A stretch of 64,000 bases of DNA from Sanghuangporus weigelae (Eukaryota > Basidiomycota > Agaricomycetes > Hymenochaetales > Hymenochaetaceae), in NCBI GenBank assembly GCA_033182465.1, contig CP137328.1, forward strand, positions 434,001 through 498,000. The letters are read 5' to 3'. Below are positions 1 through 11,038 of this stretch, piece by piece. The position numbers and the translations under genes were made by a program. Position 1 is the first letter of the stretch, and every line of letters begins with the position of its first letter. Below the pieces are notes generated by a model. It was not told the origin of the DNA. It worked only from the letters and a program-made list of their open reading frames with translations, and ran no database searches.

Positions 1-179
1 TGTTCGAGTTGGTGGTTCGACTAGCGTAGCCTTAGTTAGATTAATTTTCGTGCCTTGGGTAAGTCGGCTTTAGTCCAGAGCTCGCAGTTGAGCCGGAGAG
101 TCGATTTAGCCTTTGCACCGCCACCATCAATCTCGGGAGAAGCCCATCCTCGGAATCCTTCCTTGAGCGCTTCCCACGC
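1..179. other. Unassigned window edge
   Basis: No gene or repeat is recognised in this short stretch before the first large repeat. It does not match the flank of the other LTR4 copy, so the two copies sit in different contexts. Confidence 0.4.
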
Positions 180-1652
180 TGTCGGTTGGCGGTGTCGTAT
201 CTGAAGGTGCTACAGATGTCCGTCCTACTAAGGGTGCTGAATGTATGAAGGAACCTCCAAAAATGGGATGCCGACGCTATCAGACTCTCAAAGACCTACT
301 ACCCGGCAGGTGCCAGGAACCGTTGGAGACGTAATGGATGGGTCTAAGGATGCCGCTGGATAAAGGGAATAGGATAACAGGGCCGCCGCTCAAAAGGGGG
401 GATCACAAGAGGCTGCCGACGTGGTATAAACTCGGCCACAGGAAGGTATGAAGCGTATAAGATGAATATAAAGGATAAAATGGAGTGAGTGGCTGGAGAA
501 GGCGCCGCTGGGTCGTCTGATAGGATGCCTGGGTCGCCGGATGGCCGCCGACGTCGAATAGAGGGGTGCCGGACTGAGGGGGAGGCCGCAGGAATCCGCC
601 GCAGTAGCGTAAACACGATAGATGAAAGGAAAAGACCGTATAAGATCAATATATAGAATAAACTGGAGTGAAAGGCTGGAAAGGACACAGAAGGGGAGTC
701 TGATGAGAAGCCTGGGTCGCCGAAGGGTCGCCGACGTTGAATAGAGGGGCGCCGGATCACTGAACGTCAGAGCGGCAGAGGCGTACCGGAGGCGGCGAAG
801 GCAAGTAGAATGTGGAGTCAAACAAGAGGAGATGTCAAGGATAGTATATAGTCAAGGGGGAGGCTCAGTACATGAGGGGAGACTCAGAGTGAGGGATATC
901 TCGAACTCTGGCGCTCGGTCTGGTACATGCTCTTGGAATCCTTGCTAGGCTTGGAATCCTTGCTAGGCTTGGAATCCTTTTTTCTACAAGCTAGTATAAG
1001 CTCTATATATACTCTACTGCTGTCGCCAACACATCCTACTGTCTGACAACATCTCCTGAGTCATCTGGGTCGCCAAGGGCCGCTGCCGGAGCGCCCAGGT
1101 GAAATCTGAGAGCGGCAACGTGAGGGGGGCGTCCAATAGCATGGAATATCGAGTATCTGCAATAATACGGGCGCCAGCGGAGTTGGGCTTGGCGGCGCGA
1201 GTCGGTGGCTTGGCACGCCGATGTACCACATGCCTACCTTCCATACATAGTCTAATGGGGGCCGCCGCGTTGGGGGGAAGTCGGGAAACATCGGAACCGA
1301 TGATCGGAGGCTGATATCGCGTATATAAGACAAAGGGTGCATCAGCCGATGTCCCTGAGGTGTCCGATGCATCGGCGGCACTCAATACAGAGTGTGGGCG
1401 ATCCCTAGTGACTAATATGAGTGGCCGGAGCGGCAGTGCTGTGGGGGACTGCCGGACTGGTGGCAGATACATCGTAATGAGGCATGTAAGCACATATGAC
1501 AATATATAGCTCCCTAGACAATGGGGGACTGCTTGGTAAGCTGTAGGAGGCGTCGGCGAGGGTACCTGAGGATGTCTGAGTGTCCGCCGCATTGATCGGC
1601 GCCAAGGGGGGCCAACTCGGAGGCATCCAGAGTCGCTGCACGGCTGTACGTA
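180..1652. repeat. LTR4-type large repeat, copy A
   Basis: This copy starts TGTCGGTTGGCGG and is matched almost base for base, in inverted orientation, by 6261-7584. The homology runs to the word GGCTGTACGT near 1652. There copy B is cut by LTR2, so the true end of copy A lies further right; the CTACA at about 1961 is one candidate. A palindromic TATATATA-rich promoter-like core is at about 1005-1015. Proline/serine-rich reading frames on both strands contain degenerate internal repeats and look non-coding. I interpret it as a solo LTR or LTR of a Ty3/gypsy-type element; the TG start and CA-type end support this, but no target duplication is visible. Confidence 0.6.
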
Positions 1653-2044
1653 TGGTAAATCATAAGATCGGCGGCACGTAGTCACTGAGGGATGTGTCCT
1701 ATAGTGCCTGGTGCTGGGTAGGAGCTGTCGGCGGACCTGTCTGAGTGTCGGGGAGCCATCGGCGGATCAATTTGGGTCATAGGAGGGCGCCGCAGTACAG
1801 TACGTGTGCTGGAATCAATGGATACGTGCTCAAATGATGTCCCGAGTGCAATAGGAGTGTGCCCTCACACTCTCAGGTGTCGGCAGTGCTGGGATATGGT
1901 ATCTGCAGTAAGAGGGAGCCATAGTATGAGTGTACTGGCACAGGAGGAGCCAGTGCGCTACAACGCGTTCCTCAGCCCTCATACAACCCTTCTCTCGTAT
2001 ATTCCATTATCCCTTCATTTCCACTTGCCTTTGGTCTAGGTGTA
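1653..2044. other. Probable remainder of LTR4 and junction to pol
   Basis: This is the continuation of copy A past the point where copy B is truncated, followed by pyrimidine-rich sequence. Short open frames here have no recognisable homology. The start of the pol-like reading frame near 2045 sets the right boundary, which is approximate. Confidence 0.35.
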
Positions 2045-4054
2045 TCTCTCTGCTAACTACTCAAAGGTATTCTAGGGCAGCCCCTCAAACTTTATATTCC
2101 CTGTCCGGTATCAGAACGCCCACAGGAGTTTCAGCGTCAAGCAACATTTTCCTTGGTCACGATTAGTTATAGAAACATAATCCAGAAATCGACTGGAAGG
2201 TTGGCAAGGTTGACTTCACCCGCTGTCCTGACAAATGTGCATCCTCATTGTTGAAAGAAGAGGCGGATGATGAATACATAAGGAAGGTGTGGATGGATGA
2301 AGCAACGAAGTGGCTACCTTACCTTGAGGAGTATGCGGACGTCTATAGTGAGGAATTGTTTGAGCAGTTACCAGCTCATCGGATGTAGGACCACGCTATT
2401 GACCTGAAACTGGATTTCAAGCCCAGTGACTGTAAGGTTTATCCATTGTCACCCAAGGAACAAGTGGTGATGAAGGAGTTCATCGAAGAAAATCTTGCAT
2501 CAGGACATATCAGGCAGTCAAAATCTCCAATGGCGTCACCGTTCTTCTTTATCAAGAAGGAAGACGGGAGTTTGTGAGCGATCCAAGACTATCAAAAGCT
2601 CAACAAAGGAACACTTAAGAACAAGTATCCCTTGCCTCTAATCAACGAGCTTATCAACAAGATCAAGGACGCTAAGTATATCACCAAGCTCGACGTTCGC
2701 TGGGGATATTACAATATCCGGATCCGCAAAGGCAACAAATGGACAGTGGCATTCAGGATGAACCTGGGGCTATTTGAGCCAATGGTAATGTTCTTTGGAC
2801 TGTGCAATGCACCAGCAACGTTCCAAGGGTTCATGAACGACATCTTTCGAGAATTGATACATGAGGGCATCATCATCATTTACCTTGATGATATACTCAT
2901 CTTCTCAGATACGTTGGAAGAACATCGCGAATGTACTAGACGAGTCTTTGAAATCCTTTGACAGAACAAACTCTTCCTGAAGCCACAGAAATGTGAATTT
3001 GAGGTCAGTACGGTCAAATACCTCAGGCACATCATTAGCAATGTTGAAGTGTGCATGGTCCCTAAGAAGACAGTTGCAGTACAGGAATGGCCAGTCCTGA
3101 AGAACGTTCATGAGCTACAACAGTTCCTCGGCTTAGGAAACTGGTTGCACCGCTTTGTCTAAGGATACAGTTCAGTCGTCAAACCATTGACATTGCTGAC
3201 GGGTAAAGTGGAATGGAAGTGAGGAGAGGAGGAACAACGAGCGTTCAAGGAGTTGAAGAAACAACTGAGTAGTCCCCCAGTGTTGGCCATTCTGAATAAT
3301 GATGACTCTTTCCACGTTGAAGCTGATGCATTGGACTTTGCAACAGGTGGCGTACTTCTGCAGAAACAAGAAGGCAAATGGAAGGTGATTGCGTACCGGT
3401 TGTCAACTTTCCTAGATGCTGAATGAAATTATGAAATCTACAACAAGAAGATGTTAGCCATCGTTCAAGTGCTTAAGGAGTGGCGACAATACCTCCAACA
3501 AATTGTTTGAAGTTTGGACTGATCACGCAAATTTGACGTACTTCAGGTCTTCGCAGAAGCTGAATCGTCGACAAGCACATTGGCGACTTGATCTCGCTGA
3601 GTTCGACTTTTTGTTGGTATACAATCCTGGGAAAACACTGGGAAAAGCTGACTTGTTTTTAAGGCGAGTAGACTATAACAAGGGCAAACATGATAACAAA
3701 GGCGTGACATTCATCAAGGATGAATGGTTGGTCAGAGGTATGGTGGAGACATCAAGGGACATGCTCATGGCAGTGGTCAGAAAGGCACAAGAGAAGATGG
3801 ATGAGAAGGACAGACCGTCGAATTTAGAGTTCAAGGACGGCCTGTGGAAGAAGGAAGTGACGGCTAGACTGTCAACGGCAACAACGAAGAAGTTCTGGAA
3901 TGTCTTCATACCAATAAGCATTAGAGAGGTGGTGATGAAGGAATGCCACAACTCGACATTGGCAGGACACCTAGGAGCGAACAAGACGGTGGCAATGGTA
4001 AGCCGAAGCTTCTGGTGGCCCAACATCTATGTCGATGTCTGGAATTATGTACGC
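2045..4054 (+). pseudogene. Ty3/gypsy pol relic: protease end, RT, RNase H, start of integrase
   Basis: The order of domains is that of a Ty3/gypsy pol. The end of the retropepsin-RT linker is at about 2150-2260. RT contains the catalytic box IIYLDDILIFS at about 2874-2906 and FFGLCNAPATF at about 2791-2823. An RNase H segment (FEVWTDHANL) is at about 3506, and the integrase zinc-binding region is at about 3940-4054. The frame is broken by stops at 2164, 2170, 2396, 2575, 2959, 3160, 3220 and 3424 and by a frameshift near 3497. Most stops fall where the family has W, R or Q and can be explained by TGG-to-TAG/TGA, CGA-to-TGA or CAA-to-TAA changes. LTR1 interrupts the integrase at 4055. Nonfunctional. 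Confidence 0.92.
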
Positions 4055-4738
4055 TGTAGTGCACACTGCTATTCTGGGCGTCAGCGGTCGAGTATTGTAC
4101 ATACTTCACCAGTGTCCAACACACTGGTGTATCAGCTTCCCAAGCGACTCCAACAGTCACAAAGGGTATATACGACTCAATTCGATTCTTCCGGGCACTC
4201 TGCCATACCTTAGGACACGCCTGAGACTTTGTACATATCTTGGCTCACCCCATTTCACCTTCCTTTACACATATGTCACATTCTAAGACCCCGAAGACCC
4301 GCTAATACTGCACCATAGGTGCCACGCCATATTTTGTTGTCTATACTTTGTCACACTACCACTCGCCGACCACCGCTTCAGTCATCCGAGCAGATATTGG
4401 CACTCTGAGGCCTGGGCCCAGACTCCTGAAGGGACCCTAGGCCTTTTCATCAGCATTTCACACTGCCAGGGACCATTCTGACCTGTTTTGAGGTACCCAA
4501 CGGTCACGTACCTACATCCTAGATGTTCTACAAGGTGCGCTCCATTGTTCGGACCTTGCCGAAGTGGCCTCCGAGGTTTGGACTTCCGATCAGAGTTCGC
4601 CGATTGGTACATCCATTTGATCACTCCGTCCAGTTTGTTCACCAACTTGAGTGCACTGTTCAGAGGACCCTTCCTGGACAGTTTTCATATTGTTTCACAG
4701 TTCCTTGCAGTCTGTCTGACCCTTATTGCGTCAGTTTC
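4055..4738 (+). repeat. LTR1, 5' part (split copy)
   Basis: It starts TGTAGTGCACAC and follows the complete LTR1 copies at 14319 and 19314 closely until GCGTCAGTTTC, where LTR2 begins. The missing 3' part of this same copy is found inverted at 11039-11802, beginning again with GTTTC. The copy sits inside the integrase zinc-finger region of the pol relic to its left. Confidence 0.85.
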
Positions 4739-6260
4739 TGTTAGGGAGTAGGCCTGGGGTTACACCGGTTCGATCCTTTTGCCTAAGCAGCGGTGTGTTG
4801 TGCAGAGGTGATCTTATCTACCCACGTCTGGCTGTACCACGCAGTCCCTTACTAGCCTTCTTAGTCGCTGTCCGAGTTATGGATGCTTTCAGATACGAGG
4901 TGATAGTAAAGCAGATTGGGATTTCCAAGAGGCGTGATAGTACAAAGCACACAGTAATAGCTCGCTGTATGGCAAGCTTTACACCAGTGTGTTAAGAGGA
5001 TCGAAAGATGGGGAAATGAGGGCCTAATCCTACAACTATTTATGCTCCCAGATATTCCATTTTCCGTCCTATTTCTTACTCATCCTGTCTCCACTTTACT
5101 CCACTTTTCTCCACCTTTCTCCACCATTACATCTTTTCCTTTGTCATCCTGCTGCGCTTTGCTCCACTTTGCTCCAATCTTTGTAAGGTCGTCTCCACTA
5201 TGACAGAATTCTGTGGAGTTGCTGACTGAGACAATAGGGGTGGTGTTCCGATGTGGAATGCTCCACTGTCAGTACTCCATAACAATGTCATTGCTGTCAT
5301 TGAGTGGCATCTTTGCTCTTGGAGCGATGTAGGCTGCTCGGTATGTGATTCTTCGGAATTCATCTCGAGGTCCAGCGAGGGTAAGCATAACTCGCACGTC
5401 AGTGTTAAGGTGTCGGGTCGGTGTAGAGTATGGTCCAAGGCATATCATGAACTGCATAAGTTCTGCTGGCGGGTTCTGCTGGGTTCTGGTGACTAGCCAT
5501 GCTTTGCCTTCATATCGTATGTCTCGAATGTAATGCCATATCCTTCGTTGTATAAGGAGTTGTAACTGCTTGGTCTCCAGGTTCGCATCTCTCGGTAAAT
5601 AAAGGTTTGCCTGTATCGTAGATGCTGGACATGGTGTGTGCAACTCCGGTCTATACCATCCAATCATTCTCCAAGTTATTAGGTTCGCAGTTCGAGGGGT
5701 CCGAGTTGTGATCGTGAGTTCCTCTCGTTTCTTGGGTACCATTGGGTTTGGTGGATTGGAATGCATTGTATCTTGAAGGTGTCGCGCGGTTTCGATGTGA
5801 CAGTCACACGTACCAACTGTCGCCGTGCATACTAAATAGTATACTTCATAAAGGACCATGTAAACTCGTGCACAGACTTGACAGTGCTGAAATGCCAGTG
5901 AGGTCTCCATAAACCTTATTAGCCTTTAGCCTTTTAGCATTTAGGCTTTAGTAGTTGTGCTTCTGAACTTCTAAGAAGTTTGATCACTTCTTTTGATCGA
6001 GGTCACTTGGGTTACTTGGTCGGCGGCGTTAGAGTGGTAGTCCACGGTAATAGGTGGTCGGCGGTGTTAGCTGTTAGCGGGATTACGTATCCACTTCGGT
6101 GCTTCTAGCGCTCGGGTGGTAACGGGTTACTGTTGCCTAGGCCGCTCGATCGCTTGGGCCTGTGATAGCTGGCTTGGTTACTGGTTGCATTTGGAAAGCT
6201 GATTGTGTAGATCTGTTGATTGCGTCGATCCTGATGCGAGTTTTTGAACGGATCCTTTCA
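4739..6260 (-). repeat. LTR2, full-length copy in minus orientation (1522 bp)
   Basis: On the plus strand it reads TGTTAGGGAGTAGG ... GGATCCTTTCA. It is nearly identical in inverted orientation to 11803-13324, and both copies are 1522 bp. In its own orientation (TATA-like AGCATAAATAG late in the repeat) it runs right to left. Left neighbour: LTR1 ending in GTTTC. Right neighbour: LTR4 copy B, which it truncates. It carries a reading frame upstream of the TATA-like box. Confidence 0.85.
5269..5910 (-). CDS. Unrecognised ORF inside LTR2 (copy A, 213 aa)
   Basis: An uninterrupted 213-codon frame begins METSLAFQHCQVCARVYM and lies in the presumed U3 part of LTR2, in the same orientation as and upstream of the TATA-like box. 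I recognise no domain. It is rich in Arg/Thr and has scattered Cys (FQHCQVC, CDCHIE). The second copy at 12153 is nearly identical but has a TGA where this copy has an Arg codon after LTLAGP, so this one preserves the longer frame. It could be a captured or LTR-borne gene, or a frame kept open by chance in a young repeat. Function unknown. Confidence 0.45.
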   Translation of the reverse strand: METSLAFQHCQVCARVYMVLYEVYYLVCTATVGTCDCHIETARHLQDTMHSNPPNPMVPKKREELTITTRTPRTANLITWRMIGWYRPELHTPCPASTIQANLYLPRDANLETKQLQLLIQRRIWHYIRDIRYEGKAWLVTRTQQNPPAELMQFMICLGPYSTPTRHLNTDVRVMLTLAGPRDEFRRITYRAAYIAPRAKMPLNDSNDIVMEY

Positions 6261-7584
6261 ACGTACAGCCTTGCGGCGACTCTGGATGCCTCCGAGTCAG
6301 CCCCCCATGGCGCCAATCAATGCAGCGGACACTCAGATATCCTCAGGTACCCTCGCCGACGCCTCCTACAGCTTACCAAGCAGTCCCCCATTGTCTAGGG
6401 AGCTATATATTGTCATATGTGCTTACATGCCTCATTACGACATATCTGCCACCAGTCCGGCAGTCCCCCACAGCACTGCCGCTCCGGCCACTCATATTAG
6501 TCACTAGGGATCGCCCACACTCTGTATTGAGTGCCGCCGATGCATCGGACACCTCAGGGACATTGGCTGATGCGCCCTTTGTCTCATATATGCGATATCA
6601 CCCTCCGATCATTGGTTCCGATGTTTCCCGACTTCCCCCCAATGCGGCGGCCCCCATTAGACCATGTATGGAAGGTAGGCATGTGGTACATTGGCGTGCC
6701 AAGCCACCAACTCGCGCTGCCAAGCCCAACTCCGCTGGCGCCCGTATTATTGCAGATACTCAATATTTCATGTGATTGGATGCCCCCCTCACGTTGCCGC
6801 TCTCAGATTTCACCTGGGCGCTCCGGCAGCGGCCCTTGGTGACCCAGATGACTCAGGAGATGTTGTCAGACAGTATGATGTGTCGGCGACAGCAGTAGAG
6901 TATATATAGAGCTTATACTAGCTTGTAGACGAAAGGATTCCAAGCCTAGCAAGGATTCCAAGAGCATGTACCAGACCGAGCGCCAGAGTTCGAGATATCC
7001 CTCACTCTGAGTCTCCCCTCATGTACTGAGCCTCCCCCTTGACTATATACTATCCTTGACATCTCCTCTTGTTTGACTCCACATTCTACTTGCCTCCGCC
7101 GCCTCCAATATGCCTTTGCCGCTCTGACGTTCAGTGAGTGAGTAGGGCTCGGGATTTAACCCTGAGCCTCCTCCCCACACTTTATACCTGTCCGGCACCC
7201 CTCTATTCGACGTCGGTGGCCATCCGACGACCCAGGCATCCTATCAGACGACCCAGCGGCGCCTTCTCCAGCCACTCACTCCATTTTATCCTTTATATTC
7301 ATCTTATACGCTTCATACCTTCCTGTGGCCGAGTTTATACCACGTCGGCAGCCTCTTGTGATCCCCCCTTTTGAGCGGCGGCCCTGTTATCCTATTCCCT
7401 TTATCCAGCGGCATCCTTAGACCCATCCATTACGTCTCCGACGGTTCCTGGCACCTGCCGGGTAGTAGGTCTTTGAGAGTCTGATAGCGTCGGCATCCCA
7501 TTTTTGGAGGTTCCTTCATACATTCAGCACCCTTAGTAGGATGGACATCTGTAGCACCTTCAGATACGACACCGCCAACCTACA
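6261..7584. repeat. LTR4-type repeat, copy B, inverted and truncated
   Basis: This is the inverted partner of 180-1652. It ends CCAACCTACA at 7584, the counterpart of TGTCGG in copy A, and is cut at 6260/6261 by LTR2 exactly where copy A continues. The shared TATATATA-rich core is at about 6898-6908. If the LTR2-bounded segment is turned back, copies A and B become direct repeats. At 7584 it abuts a fragment of gypsy pol. Confidence 0.7.
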
Positions 7585-7598
7585 GCGGCAGAGGTTTC

Positions 7599-9137
7599 TG
7601 TTACGAAAATTGTGGTTATCTAATGCGGCGTAGGCTAAATTTTACACACCGAGTTGCGATGCCAAATCAAGACTATTTCGAAAGGCTACTACAGCAGAAC
7701 AGTGGTGGCGACTCAAGAGTCGCAAACCACGGATCGTCTGGAGAAGACACGGAGGACTCTAATGATTTGCAATTAGGACTAACTAATATGCACATTGGAC
7801 ATACTCCACCGCCGGAACGCAGTCTGGCGGCGATGGAAGAAAGGAATGTCGCAAGGTATACGGAACTCCTGCAACGAAGACATTATCGGCGTGGTGCAAC
7901 TAGAAGATTTGTACATGAGAGCTTGGTGTGCGCCAATTGTTACTTGGCCTACCAACGAAGCTGGGTACTTGCGGAATGGCTCATGAAGAACTTCACAGAA
8001 CGGTTAGTGTCAAGGGAAGCAGCCGATGTCAAGATTCGGCATAAGCCCGGACCCTCGGAACGAACAGAAGACCAACCATTACCGAACCACGGAATGAGTG
8101 CATACGACCATGAGGTATCCATATGGCTTAGCGATAGGGATGTCTATGCATTAAAGGTCGGCGTGCGAGCTTGGATCAATCAGCATCGGCACCAGACCTT
8201 GTGCAGTCACACGGCAGTGGAAGTCGATTGGCCAGTTTACAAGCGGCCACCTTCGGACATTGAACATCTCACGGAAGAAGCGATAGAACGCTTAATGCAG
8301 GCTTGGCGAGCGTCAGAGCCAGGGGTAATTACAGTTGATGAGTGGAATGGCCGTGAGCACCTGGGACAGAGGCTACGGCTAACCACGGGCCCAGGACTAC
8401 AACTATCGGACATCGAAGTCGCGGCGAGGCACAGAAGGAGTGTAGCGGAGTACACTCATTCGCCGGGAGAAGATCGGCAAGCTCTGCCGATCTCGAACCC
8501 TGATATCACTATCTCCCCCATGATCGAGAATTAAGCGGCAGAAGCTCGGCCCGGGAACGGAGCGCCAGAGAAGCGATAGCTTGGCAACTATCATGGAAAC
8601 CCGTCTGGGAACGGAGAAGGATCGCGGGGTAAAGATAAGGAGAAATTAACATGTGATAACGATTGCAGATCGGAGGAAGCACGGAAGAAGCTTCTCGAAG
8701 CATCGGGGTGGTAGGACTCAAACAAACCCTCCTAATATGGTAGAAATATTGTGATTCAACACTAGAGGAAAGTATCGGTGTTGACACCAGAGTAGAGTAC
8801 TGGTGTCAGAGAAAACATATTGTCTAGACCAATAGCAAGGCTGTAGTCGGTAGTAATAGGTAGTCGGTACTATTTAGTAAATAGGTTATTTAAGGGCCAG
8901 CTGAGCGGGGCATTGTCCCTCAGCAAAATTATTTTGTACTCTCAATCGAAAACTGTACCCTTTGATTGAAACCCTGTTCCACTACTGAGGTCAAGCTTGA
9001 GCCTATCGCTCGCTTCTAAAGTAGTACATCTATAACCTTCGTTCCGTCTCCAATCAATTATCATCAGAAGGAATAAGCAGGGACTTGTTCCGGTACGCTT
9101 AGACTGACCACCTCGTCTAAAAACACTGGTCCTAACA
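7599..9137 (+). repeat. LTR5, intact solo LTR (1539 bp) with GTTTC target duplication
   Basis: It begins TGTTACGAAA and ends GGTCCTAACA. It is flanked by GTTTC at 7594-7598 and at 9138-9142, a 5-bp duplication typical of Ty3/gypsy integrases. The empty site (AGGAAACTGCC on the other strand sense) survives in the pol tail near 20967-20976 with a single copy of the word, which confirms insertion. A TATA-like GTTATTTAAGG is at about 8887, so the ORF 7623-8534 would lie in U3. Only one copy is in the window. Confidence 0.8.
7623..8534 (+). CDS. Unrecognised ORF inside LTR5 (303 aa)
   Basis: A 303-codon frame starts 24 bp inside the LTR and ends well before the TATA-like box. The N-terminus is polar and acidic (SSGEDTEDSND). 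The middle has a Cys pair (VCANCYLAY) at about residues 102-110 and a basic, Trp-containing central part. No known domain is recognised, and it is not similar to gag, pol or env-like proteins that I know. The position matches that of the ORFs in LTR2 and LTR3. No stop-creating transitions are seen, unlike the older copies nearby. Function unknown; it may be a chance frame. Confidence 0.45.
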   Translation: MRRRLNFTHRVAMPNQDYFERLLQQNSGGDSRVANHGSSGEDTEDSNDLQLGLTNMHIGHTPPPERSLAAMEERNVARYTELLQRRHYRRGATRRFVHESLVCANCYLAYQRSWVLAEWLMKNFTERLVSREAADVKIRHKPGPSERTEDQPLPNHGMSAYDHEVSIWLSDRDVYALKVGVRAWINQHRHQTLCSHTAVEVDWPVYKRPPSDIEHLTEEAIERLMQAWRASEPGVITVDEWNGREHLGQRLRLTTGPGLQLSDIEVAARHRRSVAEYTHSPGEDRQALPISNPDITISPMIEN

Positions 9138-9198
9138 GTTTCCTTTGAGACTCAAATGACGGTTCGACAGCCAGTTTGAGTAAGACTTCATTGAAGAC

Positions 9199-10593
9199 TG
9201 TTAGAAATTGCTTTAGTCAGCATTATACAAGCAAGATGTATGCATGCTCATCGAGAACGCTCGAAGCCATGACCAAGAGAATAGTTAACTAAGGACGAGC
9301 TAGTGAATAGCCAGAAGTAAAGGACTGTGAGAAATGTCAACAAGCACATCAAATCGGATGGGACATTTACTGTATAATAATTATATTGATCCTGATGACT
9401 GAAGGTATTACAAATGAACTTCAACATACGAGCAACACACAGGATATTGCCAGGATACATTGTACAAGATGGGGTAGAAAAGCCTAACCCAGGATATATA
9501 ACATATGAACATATGATAGCAATATTCGCACATGACGAACAAGATTACTTAACAAACACGGGAGTACATATTAAATTCCCGAAGCGTAAACATAAAGAGG
9601 AATGTCAATTTATTCATATTAACATTAACATACTATATAGGAAGGGAGCTAATGAAATAGTACGACGAGTAGCAGAAAATACATTGACTAGAGTCAAGGA
9701 ATTCATTAGACTCATTGATACAGAAGGAGTATCAACTATAGATGAGCAGATCACCGAGCTAATGATAGAACACAGAATAAAGTTCATCATCGGCAATATC
9801 AAGATCCCGATACCACTGGAAGAAGGATTCACAAGGATAACAACATACCTATACAAGTTAAGCTTTCCGGTAGATGATAGAATGCCGATGGGAAAGCCAA
9901 CAGGACTTCTGGAAGAAGACGTCATACCGAGCAGGCACAGAAGCTCGGAATCCATGAAGATCAACGATCGCTAGATATGCAAAGATAATCTTAGCAGGAA
10001 GGAGATAAGAAGCGATTGCAAGTAGTAGATGAGAGTAAAGACATTCCAGCCCGCATAGACAAAGTAGCAGAATGAGTCAATAGGAGTTAAAGCATTAGTC
10101 AGATAGTCCGAGTCGGAAGAAGCATGTAAGTCCTAGCTCCAAGGAAGAGAAACTGTGGAACAAACCAGAAGGAACTGGTAGAACTCAGTATCAAAGACTT
10201 ACCAGCAAAATTGCTGAGGATAGAAAGTATGCACCAGAATGTGCTAGTAACAATTAAACTATAGTAGTAGAGCTCAGGCATTATAGCACACAGCATTGTG
10301 GAGCTGTGAAAATTGATAGAACGAACCAGAACATGAAGTATGATCGAAATTGACAAGGAGCTCTAGGAATTGACTCGGAATGCAAGGAATTAACAAGGAA
10401 AGGATCGTGGACAGCACAAAGACAGAGGTAGATAGTTATAGTAGTAGCCATAGCATAGCCACACCTGTAAAGTATAAAAGGAGGCCAAACAAGCCATCCA
10501 AGTGTCAGTTTAATTCATCTTCCAAACACCCCACAAAGCGAGTTGGAATCTTCTCTCATACAAATACTAGCTTGATAGCTATCTTTGCTTGAT
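9199..10593 (+). repeat. LTR3, copy 1, 3' end replaced
   Basis: It starts TGTTAGAAATTGC and follows the complete copy at 16630-18131 until TTTGCTTGAT, where an LTR2 fragment begins. The last roughly 95 bp are missing. It carries the TATA box AAAGTATAAAAGGAGG at about 10470-10485 and the ORF 9414-9974 upstream of it. Confidence 0.8.
9414..9974 (+). CDS. Unrecognised ORF inside LTR3 (copy 1, 186 aa)
   Basis: An intact 186-codon frame begins MNFNIRATHRILPGYIVQ. It is Ile- and Lys-rich, with predicted amphipathic stretches near residues 100-135 (RVKEFIRLIDTEGVS). The second copy at 16845 has the same protein with about 10% changes but a TGA replacing a CGA codon after GANEIV. It lies upstream of the LTR TATA box in the same direction. 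The family is not recognised. The excess of conservative replacements between the two copies by eye hints at past coding constraint, but this needs a dN/dS test. Confidence 0.5.
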   Translation: MNFNIRATHRILPGYIVQDGVEKPNPGYITYEHMIAIFAHDEQDYLTNTGVHIKFPKRKHKEECQFIHININILYRKGANEIVRRVAENTLTRVKEFIRLIDTEGVSTIDEQITELMIEHRIKFIIGNIKIPIPLEEGFTRITTYLYKLSFPVDDRMPMGKPTGLLEEDVIPSRHRSSESMKINDR

Positions 10594-11038
10594 TGAAAGG
10601 ATCTGCTCAAAATCTCGCATCAGGATCGACACGATCAGCAGATCTACCCGATCAGTTTTCCAAACACGACCAGTAACCAAGCCAGTTATCACAGGCCCAA
10701 GCAATTGAGCGGCCTAGGCAATGGTAACCTGTTACCACCCGAGCGCTAGAAGCACCGAAGCGGATATGTAATCCCACTAACAGCTAACACCTCCGACTGC
10801 CTATTACCGTGGACTACCACTCTAACGCTGCCGACTGAGCAACTAGAGCGACCTTGATCAAAAGAAGCCATCAAACTTCTTAGAAGTCCAGAAGCACAAC
10901 TACTAAAGCCTAAACACTAAAAGGCTAAAGGCTAATAAGGTTTATGGAGACCTCACTGGCATTTCAGCACTGTCAAGTCTGTGCACGAGTGTACATGGTC
11001 CTTTATGAGGTATACTACATAGTATGCACATCAACTGC
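10594..11038 (+). repeat. LTR2 5' fragment (445 bp)
   Basis: It starts TGAAAGGATCTG, as at 11803, and runs to the beginning of the LTR2 ORF region, where it is cut by an inverted LTR1 piece. It interrupts LTR3 copy 1 on its left. Confidence 0.75.

Larger units (their letters stand above)
7585..9198 (-). pseudogene. Gypsy pol 3' fragment split by LTR5
   Basis: Positions 9138-9198 and 7585-7598 on the minus strand join into a stretch matching the pol tail at 20912-20980. Both contain TCTTCAA, AAGTCTTACTCAAAC and a run ending in GGAAAC-CT-GCC. The piece lies just upstream of the chromodomain region in pol. LTR5 (7599-9137) splits it with a perfect GTTTC duplication. LTR3 bounds it at 9199 and LTR4 at 7584. 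It is only about 75 bp long. Confidence 0.7.

Noticed and set aside
344-821. Two overlapping frames of about 140 codons in LTR4 copy A, repeated in copy B
   Set aside because: They are low-complexity proline/serine/tyrosine-rich translations of internal tandem words, exist in two frames at once, and differ in start between copies.
1014-1685. A 223-codon minus-strand frame in LTR4 copy A
   Set aside because: It contains degenerate internal repeats (SAADASDTSGT-like) and is shifted or broken in copy B; no domain. Probably non-coding LTR sequence.
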